Source: Paenibacillus barcinonensis (GTDB lineage Bacteria; Bacillota; Bacilli; Paenibacillales; Paenibacillaceae). From it: DNA of 64,000 nucleotides. Within the stretch, counting starts at the first letter, position 1. Every line of letters starts with the position of its first letter. The notes beneath the pieces were generated by a model. The model saw nothing but the letters and a program-made list of their open reading frames with translations. It was not told the DNA's origin and ran no database searches. The position numbers and the translations under genes are program-made. Positions 35,407 to 44,557 of this stretch are shown piece after piece. Location of the stretch: positions 1-64,000 of the forward strand of contig NZ_QJSW01000018.1 of assembly GCF_003217495.1 (NCBI RefSeq), read 5' to 3'.

Positions 35407-35570
35407 CACAAAACGTAGGAGGGGCCCGGCGGGTCGCTCTTTTCTTAAACACGGCAGAAACAGACTCTTGTGAAAAAAGTTAAACTTACGCCTTGAGGTT
35501 ACAGGACTTATGTTGTAATATAATTGGTAATAAATAGATAGAAAGTCCTATCTGGTGGAGAGTGATTCCC

Positions 35571-36008
35571 ATGCGTGATAAGGTGATGCAACGTTGGAGC
35601 ACCTACGAGCCGTTTTTTGTGGCTCTCGGAGACAAGAAAGTGGCTGACATCGTCATTACCCATCATGCAAAGATGCGGTATGCAGACCGTATTGAGGCTG
35701 CGCGTAGTGATGATGACCATATTGCGGCCTGGTTATGGGAGTGTCTGAAGCAGGACCGGGTAACACCATATTACCGCAATGAACAGGACGTTTACCTGAT
35801 TGATGATGATTTGGTTATGGTTGCCGAGTTTTCCGAGCTTGAAGGAGAATATGATATCACAGGCAATCCATTGCACAAAATGATTGTAGTGACGTTTTTG
35901 GGACGTATGTCAGAAACGATTGAACTTAGAGATTTGAAGTCGTATTATTCCTGGCTGAGACACTCCAGAAGAATGACATTGGTCAAGAATAGCCGCAAGC
36001 ACAGGTGA
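35571..36008 (+). CDS. Conserved-looking hypothetical protein
   Basis: A 145-residue protein that I do not recognise. It has a helical start (RDKVMQRWSTYEPFFVAL), a strand with ADIVITHHAKMRYADRIE, then acidic strands (YRNEQDVYLIDDDLVMVAEF and HKMIVVTFLGRM) and a basic C-terminus. The THHAKMRYADRI segment recalls the His-Arg motif of small DUF4258 or RelE-like folds, but the match is too short to assign. The ATG at 35571 suits GGTGGAG (35554-35560); an in-frame GTG at 35562 is too close. A terminator follows at 36063. Confidence 0.7.
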   Translation: MRDKVMQRWSTYEPFFVALGDKKVADIVITHHAKMRYADRIEAARSDDDHIAAWLWECLKQDRVTPYYRNEQDVYLIDDDLVMVAEFSELEGEYDITGNPLHKMIVVTFLGRMSETIELRDLKSYYSWLRHSRRMTLVKNSRKHR

Positions 36009-36062
36009 TGAGTCGCTTCGAGATTGCAATCATAGATTTAATGCGAGATTCTTTGTACTTAC

Positions 36063-36091
36063 GCATGCAGACAAGCTGCATGCTTTTTTTT
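36063..36091 (+). terminator. Terminator of the hypothetical gene
   Basis: GCATGCAG (36063-36070) pairs with CTGCATGC (36076-36083), followed by eight T residues. Confidence 0.88.
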
Positions 36092-36150
36092 GTTGCAGGA
36101 CATGAAATCGGCTACACTATAGAGAGTGTAAGTGGAAGAGGGGCGAACAT

Positions 36151-37062
36151 ATGAATTTTCATCAGCTGCATATTTTTTATACAGTGGCAGAGAAGGGCAG
36201 TTTTTCTGCGGCTGCACAGGCATTACATATGACACAGCCGGCGGTGACGATGCAGATTCAATCGCTGGAGGATTATTTTGGAACCAGGCTGTTACACCGT
36301 TCCACCAAAAAAATAGAATTGTCAGAGGCGGGGCGTACATTACTGCCGCATGCCAAACGAAGTGTAGAGCTGGTCAGACAGACCGATGAAGCGATGTCTG
36401 CTTTTACACAGAAGCTGCAGGGAAGGTTGCAGCTCGGGGCAAGTTTGACCATCGGGGAATATGTACTGCCACGTATGCTGGGACCCTTTGCAAGGCAGTA
36501 CCCCGATATATCCATTGTCATGAAAGTGATGAATACCACGCAGATTATGGATGAGATCTTGAAGCACCAGTTGAACTTTGGATTAATTGAAGCACCGATA
36601 CATCACCCGGATATGACGGTTGAGCCTGTAATGCAGGATGAACTGAAGCTCATTGTACCTGCAGGACATGATCTGGCAGGTCGTGGCAAAGTGAATCTTG
36701 AAGAAGTAATGAATTACCCTTTTGTATTGCGTGAGGAAGGATCAGGTACACGTCAAGTGATGGAGGGGCAGCTGCAGAAGAAAAAAATTGATCCAAGTGA
36801 TATGAATGTGGTCATGGAGCTGGGAAGCACAGGAGCGGTCAAATCGGCTGTGGAAGCAGGCGTGGGCATTACGATGCTGTCGCCTTCCTCTGTGCAGCAT
36901 GAGCTGGCTCTGGGGCTTGTTCATATGGTGGATATTCGCGGGCTTGAGTTCAAGCGCCAGTTCTATGCCATTCATCTGAAATCCTCTTTGCTTCCGCTGT
37001 CCGCCGTAGCTTTTCTGGGGTATTTGCGTCAACAGGAGCATGAGAAAGGAGAGCAGGCTTAG
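36151..37062 (+). CDS. LysR family transcriptional regulator (CysL/YwfK-like)
   Basis: A 303-residue DNA-binding regulator. The N-terminal winged helix-turn-helix is classic: FHQLHIFYTVAEKGSFSAAA, then ALHMTQPAVTMQIQSLE. An effector domain begins near residue 90, with LGASLTIGEYVLPRML and later GSTGAVKSAVEAGVGI. The closest types are CysL/YwfK-like regulators of sulfur metabolism; the target is unknown. GAGGGG precedes the ATG. An ACACT-ATAGAG-AGTGT repeat (36113-36128) just upstream could be an autoregulatory site. No divergent partner gene is present. Confidence 0.88.
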   Translation: MNFHQLHIFYTVAEKGSFSAAAQALHMTQPAVTMQIQSLEDYFGTRLLHRSTKKIELSEAGRTLLPHAKRSVELVRQTDEAMSAFTQKLQGRLQLGASLTIGEYVLPRMLGPFARQYPDISIVMKVMNTTQIMDEILKHQLNFGLIEAPIHHPDMTVEPVMQDELKLIVPAGHDLAGRGKVNLEEVMNYPFVLREEGSGTRQVMEGQLQKKKIDPSDMNVVMELGSTGAVKSAVEAGVGITMLSPSSVQHELALGLVHMVDIRGLEFKRQFYAIHLKSSLLPLSAVAFLGYLRQQEHEKGEQA

Positions 37063-37161
37063 GAATTTCTGTTCTGCAGGATGGATTTCATCTGTGGATT
37101 GTGAAAAAGAGTAATGTGAGAATCAATAGTCCAGCATGGGATATGAAAGGAAGGATTGACG

Positions 37162-38031
37162 ATGAATCAGCACCAGGGACGCTGTGATCTTCATACACAT
37201 AGCCAGGCTTCGGACGGAATGCAGTCTCCGACAGATAACGTGAAGCTCGCGAAGCACAAAGGCTTATCCGCAGTAGCTTTGACAGACCATGATACCGTGG
37301 CTGGTGTAGCGGAAGCCCGGCGTGCGGGACAACTCTTAGATATTGAAGTTATTGCCGGGGTAGAGATCAGTACACGCGCGGGAGGTAAGGAGATTCATGT
37401 CCTCGGATATGAGGTGAACGTAGATGATACACGTTTTCTACAGCGGCTGCGTGGCTTGAGAGAGGCGCGAGAGGAGCGCAATCATCGGATGATTGCCAAG
37501 CTTCAGGAGCTTGGTCTGCATATCACCTGGCAGGAAGTGCTGAACGAGCTGGGTCGGCCGCTGGAGCCAGATGAGAGTGTGGGTAGACCGCATATGGCAG
37601 ATGTGCTTGTAAAAAAGGGATATGCCGCAGATCTGCGGGATGCCTTTGATCAATATCTGGCGGAAGGCAAGCCTGGTTTTGTATCTGTACCTCGTGTTTC
37701 ACCGCAGGATGCTTGTGTGTGGATTAGAGAAGCAGGGGGGGCTGCAGTCATAGCACATCCAGGTATTTACGGGGATGATGAGTTGGTAAGACAGATCATC
37801 ATGGACGCCACACCTGATGGCATCGAGGTGTTTCATTCAGATCATGGCCCGGAGGAAGAACAGCGATATTTGCAGCTGGCGAGGGAGTTTGATCTGATTG
37901 TAACAGGCGGGTCGGATTATCACGGTGAAAGGCAAGGTGTCGTTTTTCACGGGGATTTAGGCAGCAAGACGGTAGCGATGGAAGCTGTAGAGCAGCTCAG
38001 GGCTGTAACATCTAAGAGGAAATCAGGATAG
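37162..38031 (+). CDS. PHP domain phosphoesterase (TrpH / RNase AM-like)
   Basis: A 289-residue PHP-family metallohydrolase. Metal-binding motifs appear in order: CDLHTHSQASDG, LTDHDTVAG, the GVEIST glutamate, GRPHMADVLV, IAHPGIYGDDE and GGSDYHG. The family includes 3',5'-nucleotide bisphosphatases and 5'-3' RNA exonucleases. The ATG at 37162 is preferred over a TTG at 37156 because AAGGAAGG is better spaced. It may be cotranscribed with the LysR gene about 100 bases upstream, since no terminator separates them. Confidence 0.88.
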   Translation: MNQHQGRCDLHTHSQASDGMQSPTDNVKLAKHKGLSAVALTDHDTVAGVAEARRAGQLLDIEVIAGVEISTRAGGKEIHVLGYEVNVDDTRFLQRLRGLREAREERNHRMIAKLQELGLHITWQEVLNELGRPLEPDESVGRPHMADVLVKKGYAADLRDAFDQYLAEGKPGFVSVPRVSPQDACVWIREAGGAAVIAHPGIYGDDELVRQIIMDATPDGIEVFHSDHGPEEEQRYLQLAREFDLIVTGGSDYHGERQGVVFHGDLGSKTVAMEAVEQLRAVTSKRKSG

Positions 38032-38090
38032 GTATCTGGAGTAAATCTGGAGTGAAAAAGTAAGTGCGATCAAGGACAGGGGAATAAGTA

Positions 38091-38140
38091 AGGCCATAAA
38101 CACGTTGAAGGAGTTCTTCAGGGTGCTTATGGCCTTTTTA
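38091..38140. terminator. Terminator of the PHP gene
   Basis: AGGCCATAA (38091-38099) pairs with TTATGGCCT (38127-38135), with an inner GAAG/CTTC stem, followed by TTTTT. Confidence 0.85.
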
Positions 38141-38293
38141 GGTTGTGTTTGTTTGATAACACTTTTTAAAGATGGATTACCGATAAGGGTCTTTTTAATA
38201 TTGTAGCTCGTGACTCGTAGCTTGTTGCAATGAAATGAAAGCACCCTTCGTAAAAATTATTTTACCGAAGATATGTTATGCAAAAGTGTTATC

Positions 38294-40078
38294 CTACCCG
38301 TTTTTAATCGTAGAGGGCAGGCTTTTAATCAACTCGTCATTCGGTGTCACAAATAGCGTTTTCTGATGGTCATAAATAACAAAGCCAGGCTTCGCACCGC
38401 TTGGTTTACGTACATGACGAATGTATGTGTAATCTACAGGTACGCTGCTTGATTCCTTGGCTTGGCTGAAATAAGCTGCGAGTTGTGCCGCTTCCTCCAG
38501 CGTAGCTTCACCGAAATCCGTGCTGCGAATGACCACATGTGAGCCTGGAATGTCTTTGGTATGCAGCCATGTATCATTGGCTGAAGCGAGTCGGTTGGTT
38601 ACATACTCGTTCTGAAGATTGTTTTTGCCAACCAGAATGTCAATGCCCTCTGAAGACGTGAATTGATGCACGGTTGGACGATCATTTTTCTTTTTCTTCT
38701 TGCCCTTTTTGTTTCGGTCACGCAAGTACCCCTGCTGCACAAGCTCGTCTCGAATTTCTTCAATATCGTTCATGGATGCGATGGACAGCTGCTGCAACAG
38801 GTTGTCGAGATAGGCGATTTCGTCCTTTGTTTTGCCAAGCTGTTCATGAATGACAGCCAGACTGTTCTTGTATTTGTTATAACGCTTGAAATAACGCTGC
38901 GCATTATCGGATGGTGTGAGCAAGGGGTCAAGCTGAATCGTGATGCTGCGCTGTTCCTCGTCGTAAAAGTTTACGAGCTCTACACTTTTATCACCCTTGC
39001 TGACCTGGTGCAGGGAAGCGAATAACAATTCTCCCCACAGCCTGTACTTGTCCGCATCGTCTGCTTCAAGCAGATCCTTGTTCAGGTTGTCGAGCTTTTT
39101 AATGTTTTTGCTGCGCTCATTTTGCAGGAATCGGAGCAGGTCGCTGACTCTTTGTTTAACCGTGTCCCTTTCAGCCTTGTCCCCGTAATAATCCTCCATG
39201 CATTTACTCATTGTATCGTACGTTTTTTCCTGTTCCTCAATGCTCTGCAGATGAATGGCCGAGAAGACCATTTTACCTTTAGCATTTAGCCCTGTCACAG
39301 GGGTGTACTGCTGATTTTTTACAGGGGACAGTACGGATTCAAAAGCAGTCCAGAGTGTTTCCGCATCAAGACTGCTTACTTCTGAAGCTGAGCGAGCTAC
39401 GATCTCTCCTGCAATCAGCGGACTCATACCACTAAATGCATTAACCAGCCAGCGTGAAGGATGCAGATCTGCTTCATGCACGGACTCATTGTCAGATGCT
39501 CGTTTGTTCTGGTCTACTGCCGTGGCGATCAACTGTGCAAACTCATTTGAAGTGACCTCAAGCGGATTGCTTTTGTGCTGCTCCGGCGGGGTCGTGTATG
39601 AGAAACCGGGCATGATTACACGATAACTGCTGATGGACGGGGTAACGTGGTGAATGCCATCCAGAATTGTATCCGTCGCAGGATCGAGCAAAATGATATT
39701 ACTGTGACGTCCCATGAGTTCGATGATGATACGCTTGACTGAGACATCACCAAGCTCGTCCCGCTGACGCACATCCATGTGAATGATCCGTTCCATACCG
39801 ATCTGACGAATGTTCTCAATAATAGCCCCTTCGCAGTGCTTGCGCATTAACATGCAGAACATTGGCGCTTCTGTCGGGTTCAAAAATGTTTTCTCTGTAA
39901 AATGTACACGCGGATACGTTGGGCTTGCCGAGACAAGCAGCTTGCTATTGCCACGCTGAGCGCGCAGGGTGAGCACCATATCATGACCGTTTGGCTGATG
40001 GATTTTGCTGATGCGTCCTCCGATGCAGCCTTGCAGTTCATGTACGATAGCGCGGGTTACGATGCCGTCAAGTGCCAT
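38294..40078 (-). CDS. rqcH: Ribosome quality control protein RqcH (NFACT family, YloA)
   Basis: A 594-residue NFACT protein that binds stalled 50S subunits with peptidyl-tRNA and adds C-terminal alanine tails to the nascent chain. The N-terminal NFACT domain begins with MALDGIVTRAIVHEL. Coiled coils span roughly 285-440 and a lysine-rich KKGKKKKKN segment lies near 465. The NFACT-R domain follows, with WLHTKDIPGSHVVIRS and DYTYIRHVRKPSGAKPG. The ATG at 40078 follows GAGAGGAAGTG; the upstream TTG overlaps that site. It is the first gene of the yloA-yloV syntenic block, divergent from the Ca2+ ATPase as in Bacillus. Confidence 0.93.
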   Translation of the reverse strand: MALDGIVTRAIVHELQGCIGGRISKIHQPNGHDMVLTLRAQRGNSKLLVSASPTYPRVHFTEKTFLNPTEAPMFCMLMRKHCEGAIIENIRQIGMERIIHMDVRQRDELGDVSVKRIIIELMGRHSNIILLDPATDTILDGIHHVTPSISSYRVIMPGFSYTTPPEQHKSNPLEVTSNEFAQLIATAVDQNKRASDNESVHEADLHPSRWLVNAFSGMSPLIAGEIVARSASEVSSLDAETLWTAFESVLSPVKNQQYTPVTGLNAKGKMVFSAIHLQSIEEQEKTYDTMSKCMEDYYGDKAERDTVKQRVSDLLRFLQNERSKNIKKLDNLNKDLLEADDADKYRLWGELLFASLHQVSKGDKSVELVNFYDEEQRSITIQLDPLLTPSDNAQRYFKRYNKYKNSLAVIHEQLGKTKDEIAYLDNLLQQLSIASMNDIEEIRDELVQQGYLRDRNKKGKKKKKNDRPTVHQFTSSEGIDILVGKNNLQNEYVTNRLASANDTWLHTKDIPGSHVVIRSTDFGEATLEEAAQLAAYFSQAKESSSVPVDYTYIRHVRKPSGAKPGFVIYDHQKTLFVTPNDELIKSLPSTIKNG

Positions 40079-40431
40079 ATTGTTCACTTCCTCTCTATTC
40101 AAGCCTCTGCATGAGCTTCATGCAGAATGCCTCATCTACAACGAATTACAGGCGGCCAGGTCTATGTAACTGGATGGGTCATAACAAAATGTGGCTGCCC
40201 TCTTTCTTACCGCTAACAGGAGTTGCCCGTAAGCTTCGCAGACTTATATTTTAGCTTATTCTGCCCATCAGGGAAAGGATTCACCTTCCGGGTGCTATTC
40301 ACAGACCTGTCCGAATACATATAGAGCAGGTAGTTTGTCCGGCACAGTGTACAGCCTGCCCTAGCATCCTGCCGGTGAAACATGTGAGAGCTTGCATTGC
40401 AGATGAAATGAGACTGGGAGGGAATTCTGTA
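40079..40431. other. Divergent intergenic region between rqcH and the Ca2+ ATPase gene
   Basis: No convincing gene lies in these 353 bases. A perfect inverted repeat CTGCATGA-GCT-TCATGCAG (40107-40125) sits 28 bases before rqcH and could be an operator or leader hairpin. A weak TTCACA (40298-40303) and TATAGA (40320-40325) pair with 16-base spacing is the best promoter guess for the ATPase gene. Confidence 0.5.
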
Positions 40432-43290
40432 GTGGAACATACCAAGTGGCATCAACTGAGTGACGAAGAGCTTCGTGACACTCTTGGAGTCGATCCGCAG
40501 GAGGGATTAACGGAAGAAGCGGTAACAGAGAAGCGAAAAACAGCTGGCTCGAACGAGCTGAGTGAGGCAAAGCGAATATCTCCGATTACGCTGCTGCTGA
40601 ATCAGTTCAAGGACTTCATGGTGCTGGTGCTCATGGGAGCAACGCTGGTATCGGGTTTGCTTGGAGAGTACCTGGATGCGGTGACGATTGTTGCTATTAT
40701 TGTGCTGAACGCCATCTTAGGCTTCGTACAGGAATTCCGAGCAGAGCGTTCGCTACGTGCACTCAAACAGCTGTCAGCACCTCTGGCCAAAGTGCTGCGT
40801 TCGGGTCAGGAAGTGCATCTTCCGGCAAAACAGCTCGTTCCTGGGGACATCATTGTGGTGGAAAGCGGAGATCGCATTCCCGCCGATGTACGCTGGCTGG
40901 AAACGAATAGTCTTGATGTAGAGGAGTCTGCACTTACGGGAGAATCCGTGCCTGTCAGCAAACATTGCAGGCCCATTGCGAGTGACGACGTTCCGCTGGG
41001 AGATCAGCGAAATATGGGATTTATGGGCACAATGGTTACTCGGGGTACGGCCAGAGGCATCGTTATTCGTACAGGTATGGATACAGAGATGGGTAAAATC
41101 GCTGACTTGATCCAGAGCACGGAGGAGCAGGAGACTCCGCTTCAGCACAGACTGGAACAACTGGGCAAAATTCTGATCTTTGTTGCGCTGGGATTAACGG
41201 TGATGGTTGTGGTCGCAGGGATTCTTCATGGACAACCCGCTGTAGGCATGTTCCTGGCAGGTGTCAGCCTTGCTGTGGCGGCAATCCCGGAAGGCTTGCC
41301 TGCAATCGTGACCATTGCCTTGGCGCTGGGTGTACAGCGAATGATTAAACGCAAAGCCATTGTACGCAAGCTGCCATCGGTAGAGACGCTGGGCTGCGCC
41401 TCTGTGATCTGTTCGGATAAGACAGGTACCTTGACACAGAACAAAATGACCGTAACGAATGTGTGGCTTGAAGGACGCAGCATTAAGGTCACCGGGGACG
41501 GTTATGCACCGGAAGGTTATATGCTGGAGAATGATCGAATGATTGAGCTGAAGAGCGACCAATCCCTGCGGAGAATGCTTCAGATCAGCGCACTTTGTAA
41601 CAATGCGAGCATTGTAGAAACGGTGCTGAATGAGCCTGGTAACAAGAAGAAAAATAAAGCTTCCAAAAAAGATAACAAAAAGGGCCGTAAGAAAGGCCAG
41701 CAGGAGGAAGATCAGGATTATATCAGCCAAGTGCTTTGGGAGCTGAAAGGCGATCCGACGGAGGGGGCTCTTGTGGCTATGGCTTCCAAAATGGGCCTTA
41801 CTCCGTCAGGGCTGAAGGAATTGTATACGCGAGAGCAGGAATTCCCGTTTGATTCCGAGCGGAAACGGATGTCCGTAATGGTCAAACATCAGGGTGGGCG
41901 TATGATCTATACCAAGGGAGCGCCGGACGTACTCATTGAGCATTGCAGTTATATTTTATGGGAAGGTAAAGTGGTTCCTTTCACGGGCACACTGCGCCAG
42001 AAAGTGATGGCTGCCAACGAAAGCATGGCTGGCAATGCCCTACGGGTGCTTGGGATGGCTTACCGTGAGGTCAAATCTAAAGAACATGTCGCTGACGAGC
42101 ATGCAGCAGAAAGCCAGCTGGTATTTGTCGGGCTTGCAGGCATGATTGATCCTCCTCGCCGAGAGGTCCGTGATGCCATTGCTACATGCCGCAGGGCAGG
42201 CATTCGTACAGTCATGATTACGGGAGACCATGGAACAACGGCAGAAGCGATCGCTCATCAGCTTGGCATTCTGCCTCGCGGCGGAGCCTCACTAAGCGGG
42301 CAGCAACTTGCGGGCATGACGGATGAGCAGCTGGATAAACAAGTGAACGATATTTATGTGTTCTCCCGGGTGTCCCCCGAGCACAAGCTGCGTATCGTCA
42401 AATCACTACAGCGTAGAGGACACGTTGTCGCCATGACAGGAGATGGTGTCAATGACGCTCCTGCGATCAAGGCAGCTGACATCGGCATCGCCATGGGCAT
42501 TACCGGTACGGATGTAACCAAGGAAGCCTCCTCCCTTATTCTGAGTGATGATAACTTCTCCACAATAGTGGCAGCTATTGAAGAGGGTCGCAACATCTAT
42601 GAGAACATTCGTAAGTTTATCCGTTATTTGCTGGCCTCGAATGTAGGCGAAATTCTGACGATGTTTTTTGCGATGATGATGGGACTGCCACTTCCGCTCG
42701 TGCCGATTCAGATTCTGTGGGTAAACCTTGTAACGGATGGTCTGCCTGCGATGGCGCTCGGGGTCGATCAGCCGGAAAAAGATCTGATGGAGCATAAGCC
42801 ACGCGGGGCGAAGGAAAATATTTTTGCTCGCAGATTAGGGTGGAAAATTGTTAGCCGTGGTGTGCTGATTGGATTGTGTACACTAGGTGCATTCTGGCTC
42901 ACTCTTCAGGCCGCACCGGATCATCCGGGGCAGTTAATCAAGGCGCAGTCTGTTGCTTTTGCGACTTTGGTGCTTGCGCAACTGATCCATGTATTTGACT
43001 GCCGGAGCTCGCGTTCCATCTTCCATCGAAATCCGCTACAGAACAAATATCTTGTGTTTGCTGTTATTTCCTCGGTTGTGCTCATGTTGGTGGTCATGTA
43101 CGTTGAGCCGCTGCAACCGATTTTCAAAACAGTTCCTCTCGGTCTGCGTGAATGGGCAATCTGTATTGTAGCCGCAGGCATTCCTACCTTCCTGATGGGG
43201 GCAGGCAGCGTGTGGGGAGGTCGTCGCAATCGCCGCCGTATGGGGGGTTCCGGGCGCTTCGTACCGAAAAGTACAAAGTTTTCAGCATAA
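40432..43290 (+). CDS. yloB: Calcium-transporting P-type ATPase (SERCA type, YloB)
   Basis: A 952-residue P2A-type ATPase that pumps Ca2+ out of the cytoplasm. It shows the actuator motif LTGESVP, membrane helix M4 with the Ca-site sequence AAIPEGLP, the phosphorylation site DKTGTLT (Asp near 329), GDGVNDAPA and ten membrane helices. The nucleotide-binding domain has a lysine-rich insertion (about 403-428, NKKKNKASKKDNKKGRKKG) not needed for the fold. The GTG at 40432 is chosen because GGGAGGG lies eight bases upstream; the longer frame has no ribosome binding site. In B. subtilis yloB is induced during sporulation. Confidence 0.92.
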   Translation: MEHTKWHQLSDEELRDTLGVDPQEGLTEEAVTEKRKTAGSNELSEAKRISPITLLLNQFKDFMVLVLMGATLVSGLLGEYLDAVTIVAIIVLNAILGFVQEFRAERSLRALKQLSAPLAKVLRSGQEVHLPAKQLVPGDIIVVESGDRIPADVRWLETNSLDVEESALTGESVPVSKHCRPIASDDVPLGDQRNMGFMGTMVTRGTARGIVIRTGMDTEMGKIADLIQSTEEQETPLQHRLEQLGKILIFVALGLTVMVVVAGILHGQPAVGMFLAGVSLAVAAIPEGLPAIVTIALALGVQRMIKRKAIVRKLPSVETLGCASVICSDKTGTLTQNKMTVTNVWLEGRSIKVTGDGYAPEGYMLENDRMIELKSDQSLRRMLQISALCNNASIVETVLNEPGNKKKNKASKKDNKKGRKKGQQEEDQDYISQVLWELKGDPTEGALVAMASKMGLTPSGLKELYTREQEFPFDSERKRMSVMVKHQGGRMIYTKGAPDVLIEHCSYILWEGKVVPFTGTLRQKVMAANESMAGNALRVLGMAYREVKSKEHVADEHAAESQLVFVGLAGMIDPPRREVRDAIATCRRAGIRTVMITGDHGTTAEAIAHQLGILPRGGASLSGQQLAGMTDEQLDKQVNDIYVFSRVSPEHKLRIVKSLQRRGHVVAMTGDGVNDAPAIKAADIGIAMGITGTDVTKEASSLILSDDNFSTIVAAIEEGRNIYENIRKFIRYLLASNVGEILTMFFAMMMGLPLPLVPIQILWVNLVTDGLPAMALGVDQPEKDLMEHKPRGAKENIFARRLGWKIVSRGVLIGLCTLGAFWLTLQAAPDHPGQLIKAQSVAFATLVLAQLIHVFDCRSSRSIFHRNPLQNKYLVFAVISSVVLMLVVMYVEPLQPIFKTVPLGLREWAICIVAAGIPTFLMGAGSVWGGRRNRRRMGGSGRFVPKSTKFSA

Positions 43291-43322
43291 AATCAATAGT
43301 AATTCCAGAGCTGTTTCGGTAT

Positions 43323-43380
43323 GCTATCCTCAAAATGATTCAAGGCGAGAGCTTTGACATTTTTGCGGGATAGCTTTTTT
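43323..43380 (+). terminator. Branched terminator of the Ca2+ ATPase gene
   Basis: GCTATCC (43323-43329) pairs with GGATAGC (43368-43374), followed by six T residues. The loop itself holds a second perfect-length hairpin, TCAAGGC-GAGA-GCTTTGA (43340-43357), with a GNRA tetraloop. Confidence 0.7.
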
Positions 43381-43498
43381 GCATGCATGAATCTTGATGA
43401 AAGATCGCTTCCAGGTTTGACTAGTAACAGCTTTAATAAGAGAGAATAATTTATAACTAAGCTTTGGCAGCAGAAGGCCAAAAGGAGTGGGCAAGGAT

Positions 43499-44332
43499 AT
43501 GGAATTTACGAAAATGCACGGACTAGGCAATGATTTTATTATTGTATTTGGTGAAAAGGAGCTTCCTTCAGATGCGGCTGAGCTTGCGGTAAAGTGGTGC
43601 AATCGCTTCTTCGGCATCGGAGCAGATGGCCTGGTATATATATTGCCTTCAGAGAAGGCGGATTTTCAGATGCGTATTATGAACTCGGACGGCTCGGAGG
43701 CAGAGCAGTGCGGCAACGCCATTCGTTGTGTGTCCAAGTACGTATACGACCACGGTCATGTTGACCGTGAGCAGATTACGATTGAAACGATTGGTGCAGG
43801 CGTGCAGCCAGTAAACCTTAATGTCCGGGATGGCAAGGTGGAAACGGTGCGTGTAGACATGGGCGAGCCAATCCTGGACGGTCTCCAGGTGCCGACAACC
43901 GTTGATGCGAACCCTGTAATGGATCATTACATTGAAGCGAATGGACATGCATTCAAATTTACGGCGGTATCCATGGGCAACCCTCACGCCGTCATCTATG
44001 TAGATGATGCAGTAAACTTTGATCTGACAACCTGGGGGCCGCTGCTGGAAGTGCATCCGATGTTCCCGAAGAAAATCAATGTGGAGTTCGCAACTGTACG
44101 TGATCGCGGATATGTAGACATGCGTGTATGGGAGCGTGGAGCCGGTCCGACGCTGGCTTGTGGAACGGGCGCTTGTGCAACACTCGTATCATCTGTGCTG
44201 AACGGTCACACAGATCGTACCGCGGTAATCAGCTTGAAGGGTGGAGACCTTCATATTGAGTGGAACGAGGCGGATAACCACGTCTATATGACTGGACCAG
44301 CCGAAGTGGTATTCAAGGGAGTTACTTCATAG
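43499..44332 (+). CDS. dapF: Diaminopimelate epimerase
   Basis: A 277-residue cofactor-independent racemase that interconverts LL- and meso-diaminopimelate for lysine and peptidoglycan synthesis. The two catalytic cysteines lie in EAEQCGNAIRC and LACGTGACATL. The ATG at 43499 gives the canonical MEFTKMHGLGNDF start, with AAAGGAG about eleven bases upstream. It is inserted, together with the next gene, into the otherwise Bacillus-like yloB-yloC order. A good terminator follows. Confidence 0.95.
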   Translation: MEFTKMHGLGNDFIIVFGEKELPSDAAELAVKWCNRFFGIGADGLVYILPSEKADFQMRIMNSDGSEAEQCGNAIRCVSKYVYDHGHVDREQITIETIGAGVQPVNLNVRDGKVETVRVDMGEPILDGLQVPTTVDANPVMDHYIEANGHAFKFTAVSMGNPHAVIYVDDAVNFDLTTWGPLLEVHPMFPKKINVEFATVRDRGYVDMRVWERGAGPTLACGTGACATLVSSVLNGHTDRTAVISLKGGDLHIEWNEADNHVYMTGPAEVVFKGVTS

Positions 44333-44360
44333 GCAATTGCAATTACGTAAGATGAGATCA

Positions 44361-44386
44361 AAGAGGCCTGAGGGCCTCTTTTTTTA
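44361..44386 (+). terminator. Terminator of dapF
   Basis: AGAGGCC (44362-44368) pairs with GGCCTCT (44373-44379) around TGAG, followed by eight T residues. Confidence 0.9.
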
Positions 44387-44557
44387 ATCATTGTGTGCAC
44401 AGTTCTGTCCAGCCCTCAAGAGCGTTTTCACGCGTTCGGCGGCAGGAATGTCCACTACAACTGGACAAACAGCAAAAACCTGTGTTTTTCTTCGTTTTTT
44501 AGCGTTTTTTATGTTACATTAGTATGAAATGATCACAGCCATGCGGGGGGAAATGGG

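Noticed and set aside
38023..38244. A 73-codon minus-strand frame between the PHP gene and rqcH
   Set aside because: It contains the whole terminator of the PHP gene and lacks a ribosome binding site.
44387..44557. Possible S-box (SAM riboswitch) before the methionine-pathway fusion gene
   Set aside because: Expected from B. subtilis yitJ, but none of the conserved S-box core segments are present and the gap is short.
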